In this document: positions 37,644 through 49,208 of the stretch, in pieces
Layout: every line of letters begins with the position of its first letter
Position numbering within the stretch: the first letter of the stretch is position 1
Assembly (NCBI RefSeq): GCF_029867415.1
Contig: NW_026706252.1
Coordinates: 1 to 64,000, forward strand
Reading direction: 5' to 3'
From: Vicia villosa
Lineage: Eukaryota > Streptophyta > Magnoliopsida > Fabales > Fabaceae
Length of the DNA stretch: 64,000 bases
Translations under genes and position numbers: made by a program
The notes under the pieces: generated by a model
What the model saw: the letters and a program-made list of their open reading frames with translations, nothing else
Databases searched by the model: none
What the model was told of the DNA's origin: nothing

Positions 37644-39155
37644 CAAGTACAACACGTCGATGCGTTGGTTGAAGTTTTGCCAAGCGATGCTAATATCGCC
37701 AATTTAGGTCTGTGTAATCCCCGATATCATCTAAAGATCTCAGTGTCTCTCCAGCAAGTTATATCCAGCAGGGCGGATCATTCCCCAACGGAAGGCTCAT
37801 TATCTCCCAACTGTCTTTCAGTTCCCGCTGACGGGATGTTCCCCAGCTGAATCATGATTGCGTAGTATCGGGCTACTGGTTGAGGTTTCTCGCCCGATTT
37901 CCTCATTTTTCCCAGCGGGATGTTCTCTCACCAACAATTCGACCTTATACCCCGAGCAAAATCTGGTCATTTCCCAGCATACAACAGAAATCTCCTAAGC
38001 ATATCCCATGAAATCCTATTCCCCATCAGAGATTATTTCCTCAATGCAGTTTACCGGATTTTAATTCCCCAACAGAGTTTATTTCTCAAACACTGCAAAC
38101 TCCTCGGTAGAATTCTTTCCTCTAGCAGAGTTCAAGGTTATCATCCCCAGTAGGTTTGGACTCGTATCTAAAACCTGGTCAGATAATACATCAGAAGGAA
38201 TGTCCGTCTCTTTAATCCCCAGTCAGGGTACATAAGAATTAAACCCTTCATTGCAAAAGAACGATGAAAAAACTAACTCTCCTTGAATGCTTTTATCCCC
38301 AAGCAGAAAATCAAAGATCCCCAGTGGAGTATTCCCAAACAAAAAAGCGGGAATGCCCAGTACAGACGTTCTAAACAAAAATGAAGAGTGATATTCTTCA
38401 TTCCCAGCAACAGACAAGGATTTATCTTCCCCAGCTTGACATTACCGTTCAAAGCCACCGCTATCGTCAACAACATTTACATCCATGCATCATATACAAA
38501 ATATATTAGCATATACATGCGAAACATATAACATTCTCGTTTATTTTGAGAGCATCATTACGTAATGCATTACATACATCATGACATTGCATAAAACTAA
38601 GTTTGCTTTTTTTTTCCAGGTTAGTTCACAATCAGACAAAGATTATCATCTTCTAGATACGGTGCAGAGATAATCGAGACAACAATTTAATTCTGAAACT
38701 CATTCAAGACAAAGATTTAATTTTGATACTTAAATAGTTCAGAGATGATCAAGCCAAAGATTTAATTCTGATACCTCAATGGTTAAGAGATAATCAAGAC
38801 AGATGATTTAATTCTGATACTTAAACAGTTCAGAGATAATCAACCCAGAGATTTAATTCTGATACTTGGGAAAATTAAGAGATAATCAACCTAGATGATT
38901 TAATTCAGATACTTAAACAGATTAGATATAATCAACCCGGAGATTTAATTCTGATACTTGGGACAATTCAGAGATAATCAACCCAGGTGATTTAATTCTA
39001 ATACTTAAACAATTCAGAGATAATCAAGACAGAGATTTAATTCTAACACTTATCCCAACAAATTTTCCAAAAAAAAAAGTTCGGAGATGATAGAGACGAA
39101 TATTTAATTCTAATCCTTATTCCAGAATATGTTCCAGATTCAATTCAGAGATGGT
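37644..39155 (+). other. Internal 3' region of element H, middle part
   Basis: Untranslated sequence. The first ~800 bases repeat a loose 'ttccccagcagagtt'-type phrase many times, followed by a ~45-base tandem repeat (38650-39150). It is interrupted at 39155 by solo LTR G. I see no protein-coding signal. Confidence 0.55.
38650..39150 (+). repeat. ~45-base tandem repeat in element H
   Basis: About ten diverged copies of a unit combining 'agagataatcaacccag', 'atttaattctgatac' and 'ttaaacagttc'. More degenerate copies continue after solo LTR G (43440-43560), so G landed in the array. Confidence 0.8.
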
Positions 39156-40076
39156 TGTTGCACCCCAAAATTTGCCCTCTTTATTTGAGCTATAAGTTAT
39201 TAACGACGTTTATTTCGTCGTTCAAAAATTGAAGAAAAATAATAAAGAGTTCTTATGGTTTTGAGGAAGTGCGACGTGAACTATGGTTTAAACGATGGAA
39301 GTACGAGAAAATTCAGAAGTCCTATTCGGAAAGTGATATGAGCTGAATTCTCGCGAGACCCCAACTGTTTCGACGATACCTACAACTTTCATGTTCAGCT
39401 CGGAAGCCAGTTCTTTAAGGAAAGTGGTCGAATTGGCAAATTACTTGAGATTTCACAGTGAAAAATGGTGCTGAAGGTAGGGTTTCGGACCTCAGAAAAG
39501 TCATATCTCATGAGCCGCTCGTCGGGTTTCCTCAAAAATTTAACTGGAGCTCCGTATCGTCATCCTTGAGATTTCATATGTTCGGGCCAAAGACCAATTA
39601 TGCACTAAAAATTCCTAGCATTTTGAAGAACGTCGTAATCTTTCAGTAAAAAGTGTGTTTTCGAGTATGTCGCGCCAAGTTTGAAAATTCATAACTTCTT
39701 CGATTTTTATCGTATGAAGTCCATTCCGGCGGCATTCTCTCGGAAATTTTGTTAGATTGGATTCTTCTTCACACATGCTTGTTCAGGTTTTGAACCGAAG
39801 ATGGAGTTTTATCGAGTTCTTTGAGCGGTACTCACAAAATTCTGCACAGCCGCGTCAAATGAATCGACGTTCCTCGTCATTCAAACACGCGTAATTTCTT
39901 CATCGCTCATCGGATTAAGACAATTCTCGCGGCTACGAGCCACAAATTTAGTCATCTTCGAGTGGGCGTTGGTCTCGTCTCGGAATTTCGCGCCGAATCA
40001 CATTTCCTCGAAAACGAGCCAAAAAGGAGAAAATTAAGGGCATTTTGGACATTTCATCACTCACACTATATAAGCT

Positions 40077-40084
40077 ATTTTTCT
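40077..40084 (+). promoter_or_regulatory. TATA-like box of LTR G
   Basis: TATATAAG preceded by CACTCACAC, about 0.92 kb into the LTR. Inferred promoter. Confidence 0.45.
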
Positions 40085-41392
40085 TCACATTATCTCATAA
40101 CTTCACTTCACCCAAAATATTCAAAAACACTTTCTCGCAATTCTCTCCCAATTCCCTTGGATCAAAACCACAAACTCTATAAAACTTTCATCAATACTCA
40201 TCAATTTTCTTGAAGATCAAGAACAACATGGATTGAAGATCAAGATTTCAAGTTCGAAATTCTTCTCTTTCTCTCCCACATTCTCGAGGCCCTCCCTCTC
40301 TCCCCTTGGGATTCGACTTTCGACTTTGATTCGTGTTCGCGTTTGTGTCGCGTTCGTGTTAGCGCGTCGATTTATATCTTCATCCGGTAAGCTTTCGGAT
40401 CTCGAATTAAGTGCTTAATTGTTGATCATTATGTGGATTCGAATCTAGATTCATATTTTGTTGTTTATTAATGTTGATTGATGATGATTGATCGGTGAAT
40501 TTGCATGTGGATTAATAGAATTGATAGTGATTTGATGAGATCTAATAATTGTTGCATGTGATTAATGATCGTTGTTGATGAGTTGTGACGTTATAGCCTT
40601 AGATCCATGAATTGTTGGTAGTTTTGTGTGCATAATTGTTAATGTTCATGTGTGTTTCTTGCGACGCACTCAAAGTGTTTGTACAAATGCATGTGTAGAA
40701 CTTTTGCTTGATAATTGCCTAGTTTGATGCCTAGGTTATGACGTGAGTATATTTGTTATGATTTGATCATTCTCACATGTGCTAATTCTTGTTGTCGATG
40801 ATGTGTTGATGCAATCTTTGGTGTTAATGCTTGTGACTTGTGGTGCGCTCCACGTGTTTGAACAAATGCATGCATAGGACTTTGGCTTGATTATTGTCTA
40901 AATTGATGCTTATGTCATGGCTTGAGTTATATTTTCTAGCTTGATCACTATTGCATGTGCTAATGTTTGTTGCCATTGTTGCATTTATGTAATTGTTGGT
41001 GATGATATTTGAATCGTGGTTTGGTTTGACGCGTTGCACTTTGCTCGTTTTGTTGTTATTTGGCCTAATTGACTTGTGGATTCATGACTATCCTTCGCCA
41101 AGATGATACGTTGTGTCTAATCATTAAAATTGATGTATGTTTGGCTTTGTTGCTTGGTGCTTAATAATTGTTCGCTTATTGTTAATAACACGCCTCACAT
41201 TGATATTTGGTTTACATATTCTCATGTGCCATCGATTGTTGCCTTGATATCGTGCCTTGTTTTCGCATGCGTTTCATTGTGCTTTACATATATTTTGATG
41301 GCTCTTCATGGCATGTTGGTTTTGGCATTGACTTGGATTGAGTGGGAGTGGCTCCCAAGCACTCAAAGCTATTAAAATTTGGTTTTTCTACA

Positions 41393-41629
41393 GGGGAACC
41401 CGGTTCCCAGAATGGGGGAACTGGTTCCCACTCAATCCAAGCCAATTTGTGAGTGGGCAGAATGCCCTGGAACCCGGTTCCCAGTTTGGGGGAACCGGTT
41501 CCTGCTGTATGTGTGTGGTTCGTAGCTTGGGCAGAATGCCCTGTAACCTGGTTCCCAGTCCAGGGGAACCGGTTCCTGTGTGTGATTGTGTGCTGGAACC
41601 CGGGTTCCCATATAAAGGAACCGGTTCCC
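41393..41629 (+). repeat. Palindrome cluster GGAACCGGTTCC in LTR G
   Basis: Eight copies of a 12-16-base perfect or near-perfect palindrome (GGAACCCGGTTCCC, GGAACCGGTTCC and variants) are arranged as four close pairs. A block 'cgtaactccgatttg' and 'gtcggaaagc' follows, similar to the one after the palindrome clusters of J and K. Confidence 0.9.
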
Positions 41630-43434
41630 TTATTTGTTTTTCTTCCTTTTCTTTTCTAACTTCAATCTTTCGTAACTTTTTGCTCGTAACTCCGATTTGC
41701 ACGTTCTTTATATCGTCGGAAAGCTTATGAGATTTACTATCTATCTAGATGTTTGGTTTTCATTAATTTGTATATCATTCATGTTTGTTTTCTCTTTGAA
41801 GTTTCATTGTCCATTTCATGTTTATGTTACTTGCCCGTTTCTTTTGGTTTATAGCAATAACGTAATTCCGATTGCGATGTTTGTTATCTCTAACTTGTGT
41901 GCTAATGTGCAAGGATTTTGGATAGTCACCGATCGACGCTTATTACTTGAGTGTTCCGCTTTATTTGCGGGACACGATCTCGTTCACTTGTGTCGTGTTC
42001 TCATCTTAGAGACACGTTCCTATTACTTTATATCTGCTTGTTTGGTTTGCTTGTTCCTCTTGCAGATGTATTGTGATTATGCTCGACGTGCATGTCGACC
42101 CTTGTGTGCTATCATGGCTAATCGGTGTGCTGACTATTTGCTTTTGCTTTGCTAGCTCGCTCGCGGGATTCTTTAGTTTATTTGCTCTCTTCGCTACAGT
42201 TTACGGATCATCATCCGTTTGGTATTGATCCCGTTTCATTTTATTTTCCTTGCACTTTATCGCTTTCACGCATCATCCTTTAACATGATAAGTAGGACTT
42301 AGGCATGCATCTGGCCAAGCCCTCGAAAGGGGTTCTGTTTTTGTTGGTGTGTTTATATTTGTGCTTTGCGGCAGGTAGTCACGGTGTAATAAGTCCTACA
42401 TGGCACTCCGTTAAGTCCTCATAGAAGGCATGCGGAAAGGGTTAGCAATCAACCCCTGCCCAGTTTCATCGAGTCCGTTCAGTAAGCGCACGCTACGCGT
42501 TGCTGACTTCTAAACTAGCACAATATCCTGTTATCGAGTATGTCAGGTAAAGGGTTCATGCAATCGGACCCCCGCATTTCCTATAGCACATGTTGATCGA
42601 CGTTGACGCTCGGTGTACGTACGCACCACTTTCCTTTCAGATCCATGACGGCTTGGTGGCTTAGAGGGATTCGCTCCTCTTGTCTATGGCCCGATCATTT
42701 TCGCGAGGTCTTATGCTTTGTTGACTCGGGTGATTCGCTCCCCTTGGCTATGGCGGGACCGCTTTTCTACCATTCGGCTAGTGCCGTTGGTTTGTTTGCT
42801 TTACGTGCGGAGCTCGTTTGTGTGATATTCTTGTGTGTTGTTTTTGTTTTTCCCCATAGGTTGCTAGTTTAGTTTAGACTTGTACCATTTGTATGATAAC
42901 ATTAGGTAGCAAGTTTTCCCCCTTAGCTTAGGTTTTCCTCATGCATTCTTTAAAACACAAACCACACTCTTTGATTTTATTTTCTTAAGAGCTTGTTATT
43001 TCCGCACCATTTCCAAGCATAAGCCTCCAAAGGTCGAGCAGCGGAGTGCGAATGTAATTTGTTCACCTAAAAAACACAAAACAAACAGAAACTAGTTAGC
43101 CGAGCTATGGTACCTCTGATTCCTCAAAAAGGATAGGTAGGCAGCGGGGTGGGGCCCATGCGAGTCTAACTCTTTCTTTTCCCTACATTTTGCATGCATT
43201 TTAGTCTAGATTAGCGCAGTTTGCTTACAGACCCATAGACTCAGACACTAGCGTGGATACCATTGAGTACGATGGGCGCGTGGGGTGCTAACACCTTCAC
43301 CTCGCGTAACCGACTCCCTAACCCTTTTTCTCTGGTTGTGAGACCGTTGTTTTGTTTTGTGGTTTGCTGGCAGTCCCTTTCTTTTCAGGATAAATATGTT
43401 AGTGGCGACTCTGTTAATTTTTGCGGTAGCGACA

Positions 43435-43831
43435 ATGGTCAAATATATTTTCCTGATACGGTTCAGATACGATCTAGATATAGATTCCGTTCTGATACTA
43501 ATTCCAATACATCCTTAAATATAATCAAGGCATGGATTTATTCTAACACTTCTTAACGCATCTACTAGATACCGTCGAACACATACTCATCCTGGTTTAC
43601 TTTTCAGGTACAGCTGAACACAGACTCATTATGATACTCCTATCAATAGTTACTCTGAATGGCATCTTTAATCCCATTCAAGCAATACAATCAACCAACA
43701 GTGTTACTCCGTGCACCTGCGAGTGCAAATTTATGGGCACTTAAGTGTTCGATCCTCTTCCACCTTCAGATCACGAACGACAGATACGCCAATCTAACTC
43801 TTCAGGTTTAAGAAGATTGAACAGGGGCAAC
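43435..43831 (+). other. Internal 3' region of element H, right part, with polypurine tract
   Basis: This continues the degenerate repeats interrupted by G and ends in a purine-rich 'acaggggcaac' (43821-43831) directly before the TGTTG start of the LTR. That is the expected place and make-up of a polypurine tract. No coding signal. Confidence 0.6.
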
Positions 43832-44065
43832 TGTTGTACCAAAAATTTGCCCTTCCGATTTTACCTTTAGTTGGCCAAGACTTTGCATGTCATTTACATA
43901 TTTCCATTAGGTCATTCACATTGTCAAGCATTTTATTCAGTAAGACATGGGATTAAGATTTTTTTTTGTGATTTGGGTTTTTCTTATTGGCTACTATACT
44001 AAAGTTGAGGTACATTGTCATACCCTTCATATATTTGCAAATGCCATTTTGTTTCGAATAAATGC

Positions 44066-44135
44066 AATGGCCTAGTGAATAGTGAAGTAAGTGTAAGGAG
44101 TGACATGTGTGAAAAGACCCGAGTTCAAATCTCAC
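44066..44135 (+). other. tRNA-like A/B-box module in LTR H
   Basis: TGGCCTAGTGA (44068-44078) fits box A and GTTCAAATC (44123-44131) fits the box B core. The context resembles tRNA-derived SINE heads. Confidence 0.5.
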
Positions 44136-44556
44136 CTCCTTCCATATTTTAACATTTTTTTAGTTAGTTTTCAATTTTTATTTTTCTATTAGATTTTTAT
44201 AATTAGGATTAATTTTAATTTTATTAATATGAGTTTTATTATTAGTATTAGATGAATTATTATTATTATTATTTTCTTATTAGTATTAGTAGAATTAATT
44301 TTAATATTTATAATTTTGTTGATTATTATTATTTAATATGTTATTATTAGTCTTTAGTTAGAAATAAAAATCAAATAAAAAAGAAGCAGACAAAATCCTC
44401 AAAGTTTCCAAAGTAGTACGGACATGATCCTCAATTCTTTCCAAAATATCCTCAAGACAAAATCACCCAAAGATGAAAGGAGAATTAACCAGGGGACAAA
44501 CTTCTAAATGAAAATAATTTCTTGTTTGATTCCATTAGTGACATGAGTCTTAAGGC

Positions 44557-44564
44557 TATAAAAA
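44557..44564 (+). promoter_or_regulatory. TATA-like box of LTR H
   Basis: TATAAAAA followed by GAGGAACAAATC. Inferred promoter. Confidence 0.45.
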
Positions 44565-46350
44565 GAGGAACAAATCTCCACTCTCATCTTCACGTACAAA
44601 TCACCATTCTAACAATTTTCAACCCTCATTCACAAAACCTTTCTTCCACTCCCAAACAATTTTCAAGTAAAGTAATACTGTTTTTTTTCCAACACCATGC
44701 TAACAAAGTCCAACCTCTTAAATTTCATACCAAGCCAAGCTTTTTGTCATCATAAACTAACACATACACAAAAAATTTCACCAACATAATCTCCATACAA
44801 TATCACTTAACAATTTTCAAACACCACAATTTCCAAACTAACATCAAAACCATATTAACCTTCACAAATTTATCACCACTAACCCTTCCAAACAATACAA
44901 ACCTGCAAAAACAAAATTAACAACATCAAATACAGTTTGCGCTTGTTTTGCAGATAAATAAATAAAAAAGGAGAATGGCCACGTGATGGAAGAGAGATTG
45001 AATGTGTTTCAGTGTGACTTGTTCTTTTTCTTCTCCTAGATTTTTTTAAATTATTACTTTAAAAAATATTAGAATTAGACTTTAGAGATAGATTTTATTT
45101 TCCATTACTAAAAATACAAAAATATTTTGTTTGGTTAGATTAATTATATTTAATTTCTTATATAAAAAAAATCAAAAATATTTTAGTTAATTGATAATTT
45201 TCTTTCTAAAATTCAATTCTTAGATATCTTGTGATTCTTTTTTATTAAATTTGTCAATATTTTTGTCATTTTTCATGCGTCATTTTCCTATATCCATACT
45301 AACTTTTTCTTGTCTTGTAAAGTATTACTATCATTGAGCTCTCAGACTATCTCATGGACATTCATTTATAATTTGTTAATTTTTGTACATATTAATCTTT
45401 TATTTTCACTTAAATTTTCATTTGGGTTTGTGATAATTAGTAGTATAGCTTCCTATCCCCATTTGTTTAAATTTGTAATCCCTTATCCCGAAGCCATGTA
45501 ATAGCGTAAGTTTTACTTTCTCGCATTTTATTTCTCGCGTTTTATAACTGTTAGATGTATGCTAATAGGCTTGTATGACAAGATAACAAACAAATGCTAG
45601 AATCACCATAGCCACCAAGATAAAATAACTGAAAACAACACACTTTGCACACATACGCCTCTAGGGTAACCCTCTCTTTGTTGCCTTACAAATGGTCATG
45701 TCCTTCGAACGTAGGGATACTTTAGCAAAAGACGCTTAGGTCATGTCCTTCGATATAAAGATCATAGTCCCTTGATGACTCTTTGAGTTGCCTACGAAAA
45801 GATGATCTTATCCCTCAATGACCCTACGAAAAAATGATGATAGTCCCTTCGATTTTCTAAGGTATCATTACATGTTACCTTCTATGACCATTCGATGACC
45901 CTTCGCCGCCCCTCCACATCCAATAGATAGGACTGCCGACTCACTAATTAGGGGTAAGTAACTTTTAAATGCTTGCTCACAACTCAAAAAACAAATATTT
46001 TTCATATCTAACACTTCCAAAAATATTTTAAAAAATAAACACTTTGTATACATTCATGCGAGAATTATTACAAAGTTAAACTTTTACGAAATATTTTCTG
46101 AACACACACCACTTTTTAAAACAAGGAAGTAAAGTGAGCTAAGCATTTAAGAGCCCATGGATAACCATGGATACAAAGGGTTCTAATACCTTCCCTTTGT
46201 ATAATTTACCCCTCGAGCTCAAAATCTATCAAGGTCTTTCCTGTTCTTTTCAGCCTTTCCTTATTGGATAAAAGAAAAGTCGGTGGTGACTCTAACTATC
46301 CGCACATTTGGATAAAAACCAAAAAAAGTCAGTTCTCCCACCGTATTACA

Positions 46351-47075
46351 GTAGTGAACAAAACTAAGGTTGCACCTTTCATGCTTGGAAGTTTTTTGCT
46401 AATTGTTATTAGCAACAATTTCTAACTAGAGTATGTCATATTTATCAGTACTTATGTTCTGCAGGTTTCTGTAGCTAATAAAGTGATTATACCGGCAATG
46501 ATGGTTGTGTACTAATTTTGCTCTTCTTTTTTAATTTGTTCTCAAATTTTGTTCACTAATTTGAATTTTTTTTACTGATTTTGTTTAAAGCACTTATTTA
46601 AGTCAAAACTCATTTCATGCTAAGCATCTTTTAGTTGAAAGACGAAGTTGGTCATCTAAACTTCAAACTTGAAGATATGACCAGATTTTGTTTGCATATT
46701 GAATTATGGAACTCAAAACTTTGAGGAAATTATAGGTGTAGGCAAGTCATCAAAACACGTGAAGATATTTGGATATACTAGTGAGTCATCCAATTAAATA
46801 GAATATATTTATTCACCAGTTGAGAAAACAAAACTCATAATGGCTACTCATAAGTCGCAACAACCATCCTAACATATTGACCAGTGTCCTAAATCCCATA
46901 CCAAATTATCTCGGGTATGTCACTGTTATGGTCGTAGTGGTCACATAAGACATTACTGTAATAAACTACATGGAAGAATATCATACCATAATTAATCAAA
47001 TCCTTAAAATGAAGGTTAGGTCTGTTTGCATCATCAACAAGTTTGTCGTGCCAAGTCTAACATACCAGGTCATAT
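46351..47075 (+). pseudogene. SIRE-type copia element, gag end (decayed)
   Basis: The first ~250 bases are unassigned. From about 46840, broken frames match the end of a SIRE/Maximus gag. A zinc knuckle is visible at 46918-46959 as CHCYGRSGHIRHYC, in which the second Cys of the C-x2-C-x4-H-x4-C pattern is Tyr. It is followed by a stretch ending just before element J. The homologous protein resumes at 55591, directly after J. Confidence 0.7.
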
Positions 47076-49074
47076 TGTAACACCCCATAATTTCCATTAT
47101 TTGATTTAATTGGAATTTAAATTATTAATTGGATTATTTGGAGTTTTTGGTGATTTGTTGGAAAATTATGAAAAATAAAGTAATTGGGCTTAGTGTGATA
47201 GTTAGTAAAGAGGAGGTGTAAGCAAGTAGGTCTTACTAAGTTAATTTTATATTTCATATAATAAAGGAAGTTGGAAAGAAAAGAAAATAGAAAAGCAAAG
47301 AGGAGAAAGAAGAAGAATCAAGTGTACGTGAAAAGCATAGAAAGAGGAAGCACTCAAGATTTTTGGCTAAGGTAAGGGAGGACTAATTCCTTTTAGCCTA
47401 TATTATTAGTTTATGAATGATAGAATTGATTAAGTGTGTTGTTTAACCCAATTGAATGTATTAGAGGTTTTGGCGTTTTGGAACCTATAGGATAAATTGA
47501 ATAATTTTGATGAAATTGAATAGATATAGGTTATACTTAATGTTAAATGACCCCAAAGTATGATAGAAATGTGTTAGAGTATGGAATTTGACACTGTTTT
47601 GATGTTGTAAATGTTTTGGTACATTTTGGTTTGAATTTAGAGAATATGAGATGCTGTCAAAAGAGGATTTTTCTGCTACTTACACGTTGTAACCAGTTAC
47701 ACTCAGGGTGGTAACCGATTATAGTAGCGAAAAATAACTAAAAAATGGAGTTTTGGGTCTGGTAACCGGTTACGCTTGGGGCCGTAACCGATTACCAATT
47801 AATTTTGCAAATAGAGAATTAATTTAAGTTAGGTGTAATCGGTTACACCATTTTGGTAACCGGTTACACTGAAGCTTTTTTGAAAAATAGTTTTAAATTT
47901 TAACAATTCATATTTTTCAAACTGTAAGTCCGTTTTGGTCGTCGTTTTGGGCGTTGGAAAGGTAATCGAAAATTCTATTTAATAAACCAGTGTAATGGGC
48001 AGTGGTCCTATTTTATTTTGAAAATCTCGATTTAATTCAATATGGCGCGTTTGTACATTGTGTGCATAATTTGATGAATGAGACAATGTGGTGATGTTGT
48101 GGCAACATAATTGTAATGTTGATGTTGTGTTCGGTGTGGATTATGTATGATGTGATTGTTGGATTTGTGTTGAAGCATGAATACATTATACTCGGTTTTG
48201 CTTTTGGTGAGTTATGTTGTGATGATATTATTCATCTTAATTGGTGTTGATGATTAGTATGTTAGGTGTGGTGTATGCATTATAATCATATGAGTGGCTG
48301 TATACCGGTGGTGTTTAGATCAGTAGAAGTTAATTCCCACTGTGTGGAATTAGTGAGTTGGCGGAGGCCGTATCCCAGTGGTGTTTGGATCGGTGATATG
48401 GGTTAATTCCATGATTTTGGTACCACATGCATAGTGTCTCATTGCATTAGTATGTATGTTCGTTATAAGATGAGTGGAAGAATTCCAGTGTTATAATATG
48501 GTGATGTAACTTGTGTTTGAGTGTATTTGCGAATTGTTGAGTGAATAATTCAAAAATCTAAAATATGTTACAATAGGGTGAACAATTTATTTATATGATG
48601 TTTTGTTGTTTATGAAGTCATAATATATGTTAATTGTGAATATGTCTCACCCTTATTGTTGACCATTTTCAGATTAAGGAGTAGTAACTTTTGTGCTCGG
48701 TGAGGATAGCTTGTAAAGCTAATCCGTTTAATTTCGATTGAGTCGGGTGTCATGCTCTAGTCTTATAATATTGGGGAACGTTCTTTATTTTAGAGTTAAT
48801 TAATAAGCTCACATTTTAGTTATTTGGATAACTTTTGGTTGAATTATGAGGCTGTGACCTTTAGGTGTTAGTAGTCGATGTTTAACATTATTCAATTTAT
48901 GAAATTCTATTCCGTTTGCGTTAAACAAGTTTTTGGTGAATAATGTTGATTTATGTTCCTCGGAAAAGCATGACAAATGGTTTTAAAATTTTTATTAAGG
49001 AGTTGTAGCCCCCTTTTTACATGTTTTACTCTGAAATTATTTTGTATTCTGCGGGGGATTAGAAGGGTGTTACA
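47076..49074 (+). repeat. 5' LTR of element J
   Basis: 1,999 bases, TGTAACACCCC to GGTGTTACA. It contains a cluster of GTAACCGGTTAC palindromes (47689-47867) and a short two-copy repeat with 'ccggtggtgtttagatc' and 'cagtggtgtttggatc' (48300-48400). No coding sequence. Confidence 0.93.
47689..47867 (+). repeat. Palindrome cluster GTAACCGGTTAC, 5' LTR of J
   Basis: Six copies of the 12-base palindrome or one- to two-base variants. The 3' LTR holds six at the same places (54222-54399). The segment after them ('tttttcaaactgtaagtc') resembles what follows the clusters in K and G. Confidence 0.92.
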
Positions 49075-49078
49075 ATAG

Positions 49079-49090
49079 TGGTATCAGAGC
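49079..49090 (+). other. Primer-binding site of element J
   Basis: TGGTATCAGAGC, the common plant initiator-Met tRNA PBS core, four bases after the LTR end. Confidence 0.92.
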
Positions 49091-49208
49091 ATAGTCGGTC
49101 ATTGTGGTCAATGTCTTATTTTTAATTATTCCTTTGTATACGACTAGTGTGAGTTAACATTGTCGATACTTTTATTCTAATGAAGATTGTTTGTGAATTA
49201 TTATAACA

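Larger units (their letters stand above)
39156..43434 (+). mobile_element. Solo LTR G (Ty3/gypsy, Tat/Ogre-like U5)
   Basis: It runs TGTTGCACCCC (39156) to GGTAGCGACA (43434), 4,279 bases, flanked by ATGGT on both sides (39151-39155 and 43435-43439). There is no internal region. A TATA-like TATATAAG is at 40077-40084. It holds a cluster of GGAACCGGTTCC-type palindromes (41393-41629) and a U5 block in common with F. A 152-codon frame at 41697-42155 has no recognisable domain and is not called as a gene. Confidence 0.9.
43832..46350 (+). repeat. 3' LTR of Tat/Ogre-like element H
   Basis: It starts TGTTGTACCAAAAATTTGCC right after a polypurine tract, hence a 3' LTR. Its U5 (46140-46350) matches LTR A near 2090-2360 (for example 'ataaccatggatacaaag'), placing it with the Ogre-like group. 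A TATA-like TATAAAAA is at 44557-44564 and a tRNA-like module at 44066-44135. The right border (CCGTATTACA at 46350) is my best guess, unsupported by a target duplication. Confidence 0.7.

Noticed and set aside
41393..41629. Palindromes read as a CRISPR array or restriction-site artefact
   Set aside because: Spacing alternates between short and long, units vary, and the context is an LTR bounded by a target duplication.
41697..42155. 152-codon frame rich in hydrophobic and Cys residues
   Set aside because: It is inside solo LTR G, has no family resemblance, and its Cys/Phe richness reflects T-rich sequence.
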